Origin: Selenomonas sp.
GTDB lineage: Bacteria; Bacillota; Negativicutes; Selenomonadales; Selenomonadaceae
Direction: 5' to 3'
DNA length: 64,000 bases
NCBI GenBank assembly: GCA_018052705.1
Contig: JAGPMW010000009.1
Coordinates: 1-64,000, forward strand
A program made the translations under genes and the position numbers. Positions 48,378 through 57,109 of this stretch are shown piece by piece. A model generated the notes under the pieces. That model was not told the origin of the DNA. It did no database searches and saw only the letters and a list, made by a program, of their open reading frames with translations. Every line of letters begins with the position of its first letter. Within the stretch, counting starts at the first letter, position 1.

Positions 48378-51300
48378 TCAGTTTTCTATGGTCCCGATCA
48401 CAAAACGGGCATTGCTGCCGCCTGTACGGGATTTCGTAACTTCCAGCCGGGCCGGAATGCGGTTCTTCAGCTCCTCTACATGGGAGATGATTCCGATAAG
48501 CCGGCCGCTTTTCTGCAGTTCAAACAACGCATTCAATGCAACATCCAGTGTTTCGCTGTCAAGTGTCCCAAAGCCTTCATCAATGAACATGGTATCGAGC
48601 CGGATTCCACCTGCATAGCTCTGCACAACATCCGCCAGCCCCAGCGCCAGCGCCAGCGAAGCCAGAAACGACTCGCCGCCGGATAGGGTTGCCATAGGCC
48701 GGGCATAGCCGGAGTAGTTGTCGAAAATCTCCATATCCAGACCGCCCTGTTTGTTGCCGCTTAGCCGCTCGCCGGACTGCAGCTCATACTGTCCGCGGCT
48801 CATGATGACCAGCCGCTGATTGGCAGCCTCCATGACATCATCCAGCAGCGAATGCAGCACATAGGTCTGGAAGGATATCTTGTTACCACTCTTGCCCGCG
48901 GCCAGCTCCGACAGATCCGACAGCAGTGTGAACTCCTGCGACAGGCGGCCGCCCTTCCCTGCCAGCTTGCTGATCTGCTCGCGGCTTGCCCGAAGCTTCT
49001 CGAGATCCGTCTGCGCCTTGATCCATTGCTCATGCTGTATCTTCCATTGCTCATCCGCCTGACGGGCAGCCTCTTCCAGCTGATCCATATCAGGACGGGT
49101 CAATGGTTCGGTCTCGATCTGCCAGTGTTTCACCGCTTGTCTGGCCGCATGCAGCGCCCTGCTGCGCTGGTCGATTTCCTCACGGATACGCTGCCGGCTG
49201 GCTGCTAGCGCCCACTCCCCCTCGAGGGCCTGCTCATAGGCCGCAAGCGTTGCAAAACCAGCTTCTTCGCGGCGCTGAGCGAACGCCTGCCGGCTCAGAT
49301 CAGCCTGCTGCCGGCTCTCCATCAGTTCCTCTTTTTTAGCCAGCCACCGCGCCTGGATATCCGCATGATTCGTAGCGCATTGTGTTGCCTGCGCCTGCGC
49401 TTCCTTCAGGCATTTTTCCATAAGCAGCAGCTCCTGCTCCTGCTGCTGAATCTGCTGCTTAAGGCTGGCTGCATTACGCACGCCCTCAGGCAGCTGGGTT
49501 AGTTTCTGCCTGACAGCTGCCTCCGCCGCTACTGCCGCATTATCAGCCTTTCTCGTCTGTTGTGCCTGTTTATCGAGTTTTGCATTCAGCTCCTGCAAGG
49601 CCTTTTCCTGCTCAGCCAGCTTTTCCTGCTGCCGCTGGCAGGCTTCTGATGCCCTGACAGCGTCCTTCGAGCCCTGCTGAGCACGAACAAGCTCTGGTCC
49701 AATGACACTGCTGGCACGGATTTGGTCGATTGCCCGGCCATTTAACAGCGTCTCCTGCTTTGCCAGCAGCGACTGCAGGCCGCCCTCATCCCGTATTGCC
49801 AGCCTTCTTGCTGACTCCCAGCGCTGATTGAGCGCGTCATTTGTCTCTTCCTGCTGCCGAATCCGCTCATCCGTAACGTACCCGGACACCGCCTTTGCCA
49901 GCCGTGGATGCTCCGTCGCACCACAGACGGGACAGGCCTCCCCCGGCTGCAGATGCTCAGCCAGGATCGCCGCGCGGGCTGACTGTGCCAGCTCCCGCAG
50001 CTGCTTCAGCTCCTCAAGCAGCTGCCGATACTGACTGGCCAATTCCTGCTCTTTCTGGCGGCTCTGTGCAGCTGTTTCCCTGGCCCGGTCAATATCAGCG
50101 GACAGCTGTTCGAGATTTTCTGACTGCTGCTGCTCAGTCTCCAGCCTTGCGACTATGGCCTTAAGTTCACTGGCCTGCTGCCCCTGCAGCTGCAGCTGCT
50201 GACAGGTAGCGCGCAGCGAACCGATTGCCAGCTGCGTTCTGTCTCGCTCCTGTCGCAGCAGCTGCTCAGCCGCCTGCTGCTGCCGGGCAGCATTGCGCAG
50301 CGACTCAGCCTCAGCCTGCTGCAACGCCAGCGATTCGACCGAACTCTGACAGCTGCGCAGCCTGCCCAGCTCCTCCTGCCGCCGTTTCCGCTCCGGCTCT
50401 TTTTCCTGCACCTGCGACAGCTGCACCAAAGCCTGTTCTTTGGCTGTCCTGGCGCTCCTGCCCTGCCGGGTAAGCAGCTCCAGCTCCTGCTCCTTGACAG
50501 ACTGCTGTTGCTCGTTCTGGCGGAACTGCTTCGCAATATCTTTGAGTCCCGCCGCCCGCTCGGCCTGTTCGAGCTGTGCCTGCAGCTGCTCATCAGCTGC
50601 CGCAGCCTGCACTCCGGCCTGCACCGACTGGCGCGCCTGCTCCAGCTCATCAAACTTCATTTTCGCCATACGGCCAGCTTCTCTGGCGCCGAAGGCTTTG
50701 TTCCTGAGCTGTGCGGCCTCATCTACTGATAATTTAAGCTGACCGGCCAGCGCCTGCTGCTGCACGATCCGGCTGTCCAGTTCACTTTCACTAGCTGCGC
50801 CGGTCTCCTGCAGATAGAAATTTTGTTTTTCCTGCAGGCTGGCGTAGGTCTTTTCGATCTCTGCCGTTTTCTTCTTGAGCTTCTCCTCAATCTGCTGATA
50901 GATATCCGCATTGAACAACACACGCATAATCGTCTTTCGTTCCGCTGTATCCGCCATCAGAAAACGCCGGAACTCGCCCTGCGGCAGCAGAACTACCTGC
51001 CGGAACTGCCGGCTCTCAAAGCCCAGCAGGCTGTGTATCTTTTTGCGTACCTCTCCCTCACTGGTCCATTTTGCGACCGGAACTCCAGCCACAATCTGTT
51101 CGAGCAGAACTTCCGCTGACTGAGTTGCCGTACCAGTGCCACGTTTCGCCTGACGTATATATTCAGGATTGCGCCGGATGTGCCAGTACCCGGACCGTAA
51201 GGAAAAGATAAAGTCTACATACGTCGGCGTTGTCAGCGCTGCTTCGCGATTGCGCAGCATACCAGGACGTCTGGCTTCGTCAGCAGCCTCGCCATACAGG

Positions 51301-51452
51301 GCATAGCAGATTGCATCAAAGATGCTCGTCTTACCCGCACCGGTAGCGCCATGTATCAGGAAAAACTGATTTTCTCCCAACTGGGAAAAATCCAGTTCCA
51401 GCTTGCGCTCATATGGCCCAAAAGCACTTAGTTCCAACCGTACAGGCCTCAT
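48378..51452 (-). CDS. sbcC: SbcC, SMC-like exonuclease subunit
   Basis: SbcC (1024 residues) is the Rad50-like ATPase of SbcCD, which opens hairpins and blocked DNA ends. Walker A is GATGAGKT (35-42). Long Gln/Glu/Ala-rich coiled coils flank a zinc hook CPVC (in GEACPVCGATEHPR) near the middle. The signature TLSGGESFLASLALALG and Walker B TMFIDEGFGTLD are at the C-terminus. The start is ATG at 51452, giving a four-base ATGA overlap with sbcD. The frame extends 13 codons upstream. Confidence 0.95.
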   Translation of the reverse strand: MRPVRLELSAFGPYERKLELDFSQLGENQFFLIHGATGAGKTSIFDAICYALYGEAADEARRPGMLRNREAALTTPTYVDFIFSLRSGYWHIRRNPEYIRQAKRGTGTATQSAEVLLEQIVAGVPVAKWTSEGEVRKKIHSLLGFESRQFRQVVLLPQGEFRRFLMADTAERKTIMRVLFNADIYQQIEEKLKKKTAEIEKTYASLQEKQNFYLQETGAASESELDSRIVQQQALAGQLKLSVDEAAQLRNKAFGAREAGRMAKMKFDELEQARQSVQAGVQAAAADEQLQAQLEQAERAAGLKDIAKQFRQNEQQQSVKEQELELLTRQGRSARTAKEQALVQLSQVQEKEPERKRRQEELGRLRSCQSSVESLALQQAEAESLRNAARQQQAAEQLLRQERDRTQLAIGSLRATCQQLQLQGQQASELKAIVARLETEQQQSENLEQLSADIDRARETAAQSRQKEQELASQYRQLLEELKQLRELAQSARAAILAEHLQPGEACPVCGATEHPRLAKAVSGYVTDERIRQQEETNDALNQRWESARRLAIRDEGGLQSLLAKQETLLNGRAIDQIRASSVIGPELVRAQQGSKDAVRASEACQRQQEKLAEQEKALQELNAKLDKQAQQTRKADNAAVAAEAAVRQKLTQLPEGVRNAASLKQQIQQQEQELLLMEKCLKEAQAQATQCATNHADIQARWLAKKEELMESRQQADLSRQAFAQRREEAGFATLAAYEQALEGEWALAASRQRIREEIDQRSRALHAARQAVKHWQIETEPLTRPDMDQLEEAARQADEQWKIQHEQWIKAQTDLEKLRASREQISKLAGKGGRLSQEFTLLSDLSELAAGKSGNKISFQTYVLHSLLDDVMEAANQRLVIMSRGQYELQSGERLSGNKQGGLDMEIFDNYSGYARPMATLSGGESFLASLALALGLADVVQSYAGGIRLDTMFIDEGFGTLDSETLDVALNALFELQKSGRLIGIISHVEELKNRIPARLEVTKSRTGGSNARFVIGTIEN

Positions 51453-52603
51453 CCCTGCTCCCTCGCTTCCTTCATTACTTCCTTCATGCAATCCCTCAGG
51501 ATCAGCTGCTGTTCATCGGTCATGCAGCTGCCCTTCATCGCTTCATAATACTGTTCAAAGAGATCTGTTTCGGACTGCTTCAGGATTGCCTGACCATGCT
51601 GTTCCCAGGAAAGATCACGCGACACAGTGTCGGCTCGCATGATATGCATGAGATTAGGATAGCGTTCCTTCAGCCGATTAAATGCATCAAGCACCGGCCG
51701 CTGATCCTTGAGCACGACTTCCATAAAGGCATCATTAGGTGGATAGGACTCCGTATCTGCCAGAATGTCGGCAAACAGGCCACGGACACGGCATACATCA
51801 TGCCGCGGTATCAACGTCTGAAAGCGGCGGGTGACCTGTCCCTGTCCATCCAGGTCAATGATATTGACCCCCTTCTGCTGACTCGCTTCATCAAACGAAT
51901 ACTTCATCAGCGAACCACTGTAACGAATGGTTTCACTGCCGGCCGCCTGTGGATTATGGAGATGCCCGAGCGCCGTATAATTGAACGGACGGAACATCGA
52001 CGGGCTCACGCTCCCTGATCCGCCTACGGACAAGGGCCGCTCAGATTCCGAGCTCTGCCCGCCGGCAAGAAACGCATGCGCTACTGCGATGGCACGGCTG
52101 CCGTCCGGAATCCGCTTCCGCCCGGCAGCAACCATCAGACTGCTCGCGCTGTCAAAGTCCAGTACACCTTCGACGTCAAATGCTGACCGGACTGCCGCTG
52201 GTTCCTCATATGGGTACAGCTGGAAATATACCGGGCCCGCAGCATCCTCGAGGCAGACAGGTTCCAGAGGATCTTCGAGCTCGCCCCGTACAAATACCCC
52301 CGCTTCCCGCATCAGACGGCTGCCAAAGTGAATACGCCGGGCGCTGTCATGATTCCCGGCAATATAAAGAACACGTACCTTTTGCTCGATAAGTTTCGTC
52401 AGGACTTCATCAAAAAGGGCAACCGCCTCCACGGGCGGAATCCCCCGATCATAAATGTCGCCTGCGATAACCACTGCATCAGCCTTCTCGTCCCTGACCA
52501 GCGGCAGAAACTGTCCCAGCAGCAAGTCGCGCTGATCATCCGTCAGATGCAGTCCATGAAAATACCGTCCCAAATGCCAGTCTGCAGTATGAATAAACCT
52601 CAT
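51449..52603 (-). CDS. sbcD: SbcD, Mre11-like nuclease subunit
   Basis: SbcD (384 residues) is the nuclease subunit of SbcCD. Metal-site motifs are HTADWHLG, GDIYDRG and GNHD, followed by the GHLH-type LGHLHNPQ. The start is ATG at 52603 (MRFIHTADWHLGR), behind AAGGAGAAG. It opens the sbcD-sbcC-addB-addA operon. A hairpin terminator lies only 36 bases upstream, so its promoter position is unclear. Confidence 0.95.
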   Translation of the reverse strand: MRFIHTADWHLGRYFHGLHLTDDQRDLLLGQFLPLVRDEKADAVVIAGDIYDRGIPPVEAVALFDEVLTKLIEQKVRVLYIAGNHDSARRIHFGSRLMREAGVFVRGELEDPLEPVCLEDAAGPVYFQLYPYEEPAAVRSAFDVEGVLDFDSASSLMVAAGRKRIPDGSRAIAVAHAFLAGGQSSESERPLSVGGSGSVSPSMFRPFNYTALGHLHNPQAAGSETIRYSGSLMKYSFDEASQQKGVNIIDLDGQGQVTRRFQTLIPRHDVCRVRGLFADILADTESYPPNDAFMEVVLKDQRPVLDAFNRLKERYPNLMHIMRADTVSRDLSWEQHGQAILKQSETDLFEQYYEAMKGSCMTDEQQLILRDCMKEVMKEAREQG

Positions 52604-52638
52604 AATTTCTTCTCCTTGCCAGCTCCGCACATGAAAGA

Positions 52639-52670
52639 AAGGACATATTTCCCTGCAGAAATATGTCCTT
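52639..52670 (-). terminator. Hairpin between the PaaK-like gene and sbcD
   Basis: A perfect 12-bp stem AAGGACATATTT with its complement (52639-52650 and 52659-52670) is followed on the minus strand by TTCTTTC. It sits 14 bases after the PaaK-like stop and 36 bases before sbcD. Confidence 0.75.
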
Positions 52671-52684
52671 CCGAATTTTACTCT

Positions 52685-53662
52685 TCAAGCAAATGAAAAT
52701 GGTGTTGCCACCCGGCGGAGCGTCCGCCCACATTCACACAGCCCTTCCTCCAGCTGAACCGCCTGCCCCGTACGGAAACGGATCAATGGCATCGCTTCAG
52801 CCATAAGCGTCGTCACCACCAGCTCACCGAGCTGTTGTGGCTCGGTTACGGCAGCGTCGCTATGAAATTCTACAACCTCTGGATAGAAATAATCTTCCTG
52901 AATATGATAACCCCGATGAGTCTTGCACTGAAACAGCATACCTGCCGTTCCCAGTTCAGCCGGATCATAAAAGTTGAATATCTCCGCATGTGTACGATCA
53001 GCAATATGACGCTGCATAGCATTCTGCGTCCCCTGAGAATTCAGGCAGATTACCCTGGACAACGGGTAATCACCAATATTGCAGCCAGTAGCCTGCAGCT
53101 GGATAATCAGCTGCATAATAAGCTGTGGCGTACTGATCAGCGTATCACAGCTGATCAGCTCCATCAGCCGCAGCCATTGCCGATAATCCGTCCCCATCGG
53201 TACGACCGTAGCACCGATCATCTCGAGTGCATACTGGATGTCGAGCAGCCGGCTGTCTGAAAGATCACCCTGCAAAGCCACTACCGATGCACTATTTATC
53301 CCCTCAGCCACCAGACAACGCGTCATCATTTCCACGTTATGGGCCACATCTCCATTCGTGTAGAGATTCTTGACCTCACCCTGTTCCAGTGAAATAACAT
53401 TGAACCGCAGGATGCTCGATATCGGCATCGTCAAAATATCCAGCGAATCAAGCCGAAACAGCTCCCTCGGCTTCAGAAATGGCAGCTTACGGATATCCTC
53501 CAGACTTTGTATGTCCCGATAAGATACACCTTTTGCCTCGAATTTCTGATTATAGAAGAAACTCTTCTCCTGTGCCCAACGCACCTGTTTTTTCAGGCGT
53601 TCCAGCTGGAGACTGGCCATCGCAGCCCTATCCATTTGTTCTATCTGTTGATTCGCGTACAT
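52685..53662 (-). CDS. PaaK-like protein without the nucleotide loop or C-terminal domain
   Basis: This 325-residue protein resembles the N-terminal part of phenylacetate-CoA ligase: KKQVRWAQEKSFFYNQKFEAKGV, SLEDIRKLPFLKP, and HIQEDYFYPEVVE. It is about 100 residues shorter than PaaK and lacks the mobile C-terminal domain. The P loop SSGTTGKP is replaced by SLEQGEVK, and the YGxSE-type segment reads YDPAELG. It therefore probably does not form acyl-adenylates. It lies next to cheR. Function is unknown; a binding or regulatory role is possible. Confidence 0.7.
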   Translation of the reverse strand: MYANQQIEQMDRAAMASLQLERLKKQVRWAQEKSFFYNQKFEAKGVSYRDIQSLEDIRKLPFLKPRELFRLDSLDILTMPISSILRFNVISLEQGEVKNLYTNGDVAHNVEMMTRCLVAEGINSASVVALQGDLSDSRLLDIQYALEMIGATVVPMGTDYRQWLRLMELISCDTLISTPQLIMQLIIQLQATGCNIGDYPLSRVICLNSQGTQNAMQRHIADRTHAEIFNFYDPAELGTAGMLFQCKTHRGYHIQEDYFYPEVVEFHSDAAVTEPQQLGELVVTTLMAEAMPLIRFRTGQAVQLEEGLCECGRTLRRVATPFSFA

Positions 53663-53683
53663 GGTATGCTCCCTAGTGTTTGA

Positions 53684-54469
53684 TTATTCCAGCGGTCTTT
53701 GATAGAAGAACGGCTGGAAACTGGTATAGCCAAGTTTCCGGAAGTTCAGGATAGCCTCCGTTGCACCAACGAACAAAATACCACCTGGCTTCAACGCTTT
53801 GAAGAAATCCGCATACAACTGGTCTTTCGCTTCTTCCGTAAAGTAAATCACCACGTTACGGCAGAGGATCAGATCGAAACCTTTCTCAAACGGATCTTTC
53901 AGCAGATTATGACGTTTGAACTCTATGCAGTTCTTGATATCCTGCTTGACTGCAAACTTATCGTCTTCAACTTTATCGAAATATTTAGCCAGTCTCGGCG
54001 GCGTCATTGCCTTAAGCTCATTATCGGTATAGACTCCGCGCTTTGCCTTGGCCAGGATCTCAACATCGAGGTCTGAAGCGAGAATACGATGCCGCGTTGC
54101 CGGAGTCATCTCCTTCATGATGATGGCCAGTGAATACGGCTCAGCACCAATGGAGCAGCCAGCGCTCCAGATATTAAGTTTTGACGAGCGCTTCAGCAGA
54201 TCTGGTATGACATCCGTCTCTAATTTGCCAAATTTCTCCGGAGTCCGGAAGAATTCCGAAACGTTGATTGTCAGATACTCAATGAAGGCGGCAAAGCCAT
54301 CCTTGTCCATGGCCACCTTATCGAAATACGCACTATACGAGTCCATACTGGCCCGCGTGACCAGATTGCCGATACGACGCTTCATCTGTGGCTCTTTATA
54401 TAGATCCAGATCAATCTCTGTCTTTGTTTTGAGCTTGCGTTTAAATTCTGCCCAGTCTTTATCGTCCAT
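53684..54469 (-). CDS. cheR: Chemotaxis receptor methyltransferase CheR
   Basis: CheR methylates Glu residues of chemoreceptors with S-adenosylmethionine. The N-terminal helical domain (KTEIDLDLYKEPQMKRRIG) binds the receptor. The SAM-binding domain has NVSEFFRTPEKFGKLE, IWSAGCSIGAEPYSLAI, FDLILCRNVVIYFTEEA and LKPGGILFVGATEA. The start is uncertain: MDDKDWAEFK at 54469 (261 residues) has GGGGGAT upstream, and the frame opens 11 codons earlier. No cheB is adjacent. It may serve the frameshifted receptor and others elsewhere. Confidence 0.93.
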   Translation of the reverse strand: MDDKDWAEFKRKLKTKTEIDLDLYKEPQMKRRIGNLVTRASMDSYSAYFDKVAMDKDGFAAFIEYLTINVSEFFRTPEKFGKLETDVIPDLLKRSSKLNIWSAGCSIGAEPYSLAIIMKEMTPATRHRILASDLDVEILAKAKRGVYTDNELKAMTPPRLAKYFDKVEDDKFAVKQDIKNCIEFKRHNLLKDPFEKGFDLILCRNVVIYFTEEAKDQLYADFFKALKPGGILFVGATEAILNFRKLGYTSFQPFFYQRPLE

Positions 54470-54563
54470 TATAGGTTGATCCCCCATTTCCTCTATATAC
54501 ACAAAATCAATGATACTGCATCATTGTCTCATATATAATAGTTCCCCTTAATTTCCCAAAATC

Positions 54564-54582
54564 CTGCTGATAAAGACAGCAG
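54564..54582 (-). terminator. Short hairpin after hsp20
   Basis: A 6-bp stem CTGCTG/CAGCAG (54564-54569 and 54577-54582) is followed by GATTTTGGG on the minus strand. It is a weak terminator candidate 13 bases after the hsp20 stop. Confidence 0.45.
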
Positions 54583-54594
54583 CGCAAAATTTAT

Positions 54595-55038
54595 TTAGTC
54601 AATATCAAAAATCGTCCGATTGTCTTTCGCCTGAACCTTTGGTAAAACAATGTGTAAAATCCCATTCTCATAAGAGACATTGACATTCTCTTTATCGATT
54701 CCATCGATCAGGAAGGTCCGTTCGAAACTGCCGCTGCGCCGTTCACGGCAGAGGTATTTGGTACTCATATCCGTTTCCGGCCGTTCCGCTTTGATTTTCA
54801 GGTAGTTGTTATCGTCATAAGAGACGGTAATCTGCTCCTTGTAAAATCCCGGCAGTTCAGCAAAGATGTCATATGCAGTTTCTTTGTCAGCCACATCGAC
54901 ACGGAAAGAAGACAGCGCACCACTGACTCGCCCTAATGGATTGAACGGCTGCTCAGCCGCAAATTCCAGTGCCTTTTCCAAAACCTCACGGCCACGCTCA
55001 GCATTTTCGCGGATGTTGAATGGTACAGTACGGAACAT
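54595..55038 (-). CDS. Hsp20/alpha-crystallin small heat-shock protein
   Basis: This 147-residue chaperone holds unfolded proteins for refolding. The alpha-crystallin domain (about 48-147) has FAELPGFYKEQITVSYDDN, YLCRERRSGSFERTFLID and the closing GILHIVLPK. The start is ATG at 55038 (MFRTVPFNIREN), behind GGAGGCG. An ATG five codons earlier is less likely. It has its own promoter with a near-consensus sigma-A sequence. I saw no CIRCE or CtsR operator. Confidence 0.93.
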   Translation of the reverse strand: MFRTVPFNIRENAERGREVLEKALEFAAEQPFNPLGRVSGALSSFRVDVADKETAYDIFAELPGFYKEQITVSYDDNNYLKIKAERPETDMSTKYLCRERRSGSFERTFLIDGIDKENVNVSYENGILHIVLPKVQAKDNRTIFDID

Positions 55039-55080
55039 AAAAATCGCCTCCATAATATAGAATATTCTTTCGATACTTCC

Positions 55081-55109
55081 ATTATAGAGGCGTTTTCTGA
55101 ATTTTTCAA
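55081..55109 (-). promoter_or_regulatory. Promoter of hsp20
   Basis: A -35 TTGAAA (55109-55104) and a perfect -10 TATAAT (55086-55081) are separated by 17 bases on the minus strand, about 35 bases before the start. Confidence 0.8.
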
Positions 55110-55164
55110 GATTATATAGGAATATTCCTGATTTACCGCGAAAATACTCGCCGGCTAAGCCAAG

Positions 55165-56613
55165 TTATGCCTTGTGGAATTTCTCCAAAATCGAGGCACA
55201 ATTTTGTACGACTTCGACTGTACCAATGTACTCATCATCCTGATCATACACGGCCATATACTTGACCATGACAGGCTTGCCCATGATATAGCGCGCAACT
55301 TCAAGGGAGTCGCGTTTCTTTGCCCTGAAATCGGCAATGAGATTCTTGACGACCGGCACGATCTGGGGTGGATGACACTCATAGACATCACGCCCAAGTG
55401 CAGCTTTCGGCCGAGGGAAGATATGCCCTTCATTCATGAAGAACCGCAGTTTATCCTCGGCATCGATAAAGGTGATATCAACGGGCAGCAGTGAAAATAT
55501 TCCACTGAGCTGTTTTACCGTAAGCTCGCCAGTTGGCAGCTGAATCCGCCCATCAAGGATCTCCTGCGCGCTGATTTTGGCCAGTTGTTCCGTGCTCCAC
55601 GCTTCGCCAGCTTCCCACTGCGGCGGGTTCTCAACAAAGGCAACTCCCATATCGGGGAAATCACGATAAATGCGTTTCCATTCTTCCTCCGTGAAATACC
55701 GCAGGCATAGCGGGAACAAAATCCGCTCTTCCTTGTAGATCATCTCACGAGCGCGCTGGGCGACGGCCTCAATCCGGCCTTTATAGATTATGACATTGTC
55801 TGCATCCTCAGCCACGGCCCGGGTCAGAACACCGAGTTCCTTCTTGATCTCATCATCAACGCCCCACATGACCTGTGACGGACCAGTCACCCCATAATCA
55901 TAGAGTTTCGGCATCAGCAATTCTTCTTTTTTGGCATAGTGCGAACGGACCCCATTGAACTGCCTCAATGCCTCAATGATCTGGCTGGAGTCTGGAGCAG
56001 CACTTCCGCACTGTTCTTGTATGCGGTCGAGGATTGCCTCAAGCCCGGTATTTTCTGCCCGCAGCAGGCTGACAGGATGTCCTGCCGGCAGATCAGCACC
56101 TGACAGGTCTTCCATCTTTGCCGCCTGTGCCGCCAGCTCCCCTTTTATGACTTCAGATTCAGTCCGCCCATGAAACATCGCCGAATGGACATCACAGAGT
56201 CTCTGAACATCCTGCATAGGCGTTCCGCTCTTGATAAGCTGTTGTTCTGCTTCAGCGATCTCAAGCGCAGACACACTTTGGAACTCGCGGACAAATTCCT
56301 CACGAACGGTTTCGAGTGATTCACCACGGCTCAGACGCTCAATATACGCCTTCAGTTTTTGCTTGCGGTCCTCGCCCGCATCCTGTCCAACAATCGTAAA
56401 CCCATGTGCGGACAAAGCCGCGATCACTTTGTCCATCGGCACATTGCGGACAGCGGCCCCACGAGGCAGTGTCATGATGTTTCCCATAGCCTTCAATGCC
56501 ATAGGATTGAGTATCTTGCTGAACCCAAGGTCATTTAGTATTTCTCTAAGCTCCGGATAGGTCTGAATCAATTCAGCTACGGTTAATTTTAAATCCAGCT
56601 GTTTCATGTTCAT
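55165..56613 (-). CDS. DUF438 protein with hemerythrin and PAS domains
   Basis: This 482-residue cytosolic protein has four parts in order: a DUF1858 domain (about 8-65, TVAELIQTYPELREILNDLGF), DUF438 (about 80-150), a hemerythrin-like HHE domain (about 185-335, with VRSHYAKKEELLMPKLYDYGVTG), and a C-terminal PAS domain (about 365-480, FSLLPVDITFIDAEDKLRFF). Such proteins are common in anaerobes and are thought to bind oxygen or nitric oxide through a di-iron site, but their function is unproven. The promoter has an activator-type dyad (56702-56718). Confidence 0.9.
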   Translation of the reverse strand: MNMKQLDLKLTVAELIQTYPELREILNDLGFSKILNPMALKAMGNIMTLPRGAAVRNVPMDKVIAALSAHGFTIVGQDAGEDRKQKLKAYIERLSRGESLETVREEFVREFQSVSALEIAEAEQQLIKSGTPMQDVQRLCDVHSAMFHGRTESEVIKGELAAQAAKMEDLSGADLPAGHPVSLLRAENTGLEAILDRIQEQCGSAAPDSSQIIEALRQFNGVRSHYAKKEELLMPKLYDYGVTGPSQVMWGVDDEIKKELGVLTRAVAEDADNVIIYKGRIEAVAQRAREMIYKEERILFPLCLRYFTEEEWKRIYRDFPDMGVAFVENPPQWEAGEAWSTEQLAKISAQEILDGRIQLPTGELTVKQLSGIFSLLPVDITFIDAEDKLRFFMNEGHIFPRPKAALGRDVYECHPPQIVPVVKNLIADFRAKKRDSLEVARYIMGKPVMVKYMAVYDQDDEYIGTVEVVQNCASILEKFHKA

Positions 56614-56673
56614 TCAATCTCCTTCATATATGACGAATTCAATACAAATTCATTTTTCATATCTTATGAGCTC

Positions 56674-56718
56674 ATTATATCGTCAAAAGCAACCACCGTC
56701 TGTTGCAATAGTTACAAC
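56674..56718 (-). promoter_or_regulatory. Activator-type promoter with FNR/CRP-like dyad
   Basis: A perfect -10 TATAAT (56679-56674) lacks a good -35. A dyad GTTGTAACTATTGCAAC (56718-56702) lies 31 bases upstream, which puts its centre at about -42 from the transcription start. This is the class II position for FNR/CRP-family activators. The half sites (GTAAC...GCAAC) partly resemble the HcpR consensus GTAACnnnnGTTAC. Which regulator binds is an inference. Confidence 0.5.
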
Positions 56719-57109
56719 TAAAAACCAAGTCAACAAATAGGATTTTCTGGAAATAAGGCAGCCACGGATGCTGTTTCTAAATTAACTACATTGCTAGTTC
56801 CTTTATAGATGCCAAAATCCAGCAAATCTGCTCGAATCCCACCCCGGCCTGACAGCAGAAAGAGAACTGTATAACAGCCGTTCCCAATTGACGGCGGGTG
56901 AGGGGAAACTGTTTTTTTCACCCGGAACGACTTGCCGCAGGCTGGCACGCCGTAGGTACTATCCAGGTCCGTCGATTCGTTGCGGCGCCGTGGTACCGGC
57001 GCATAAGCTATATCCGTACATCGAGACAGGGCGGGACATTTAGTGCAGGGCGAAAAAAATAGTTTCACCGAGCCCCGTGCTGAGCATTGGCCGACTCGTA
57101 ACCTGTTCC
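56719..57109. other. 391 bases without a recognised gene
   Basis: This gap between the DUF438 promoter and thiE has no recognised gene. One frame on the minus strand stays open for 144 codons (57164-56730) and overlaps the end of thiE. Its composition (Cys-, Arg- and Ser-rich, no ribosome site) does not look like a typical protein. The DNA includes the hairpin GCGCCG/CGGCGC (56985-57002). It may be a remnant or a genome-specific repeat. Confidence 0.4.

Noticed and set aside
55039..55110. CIRCE or CtsR operator upstream of hsp20
   Set aside because: No match to either operator; only a sigma-A-type promoter is visible.
56820..56870. Possible tRNA remnant (CTCGAATCCCACCCC)
   Set aside because: Only a T-arm-like string is present; no acceptor stem, D arm or anticodon arm could be assembled around it.
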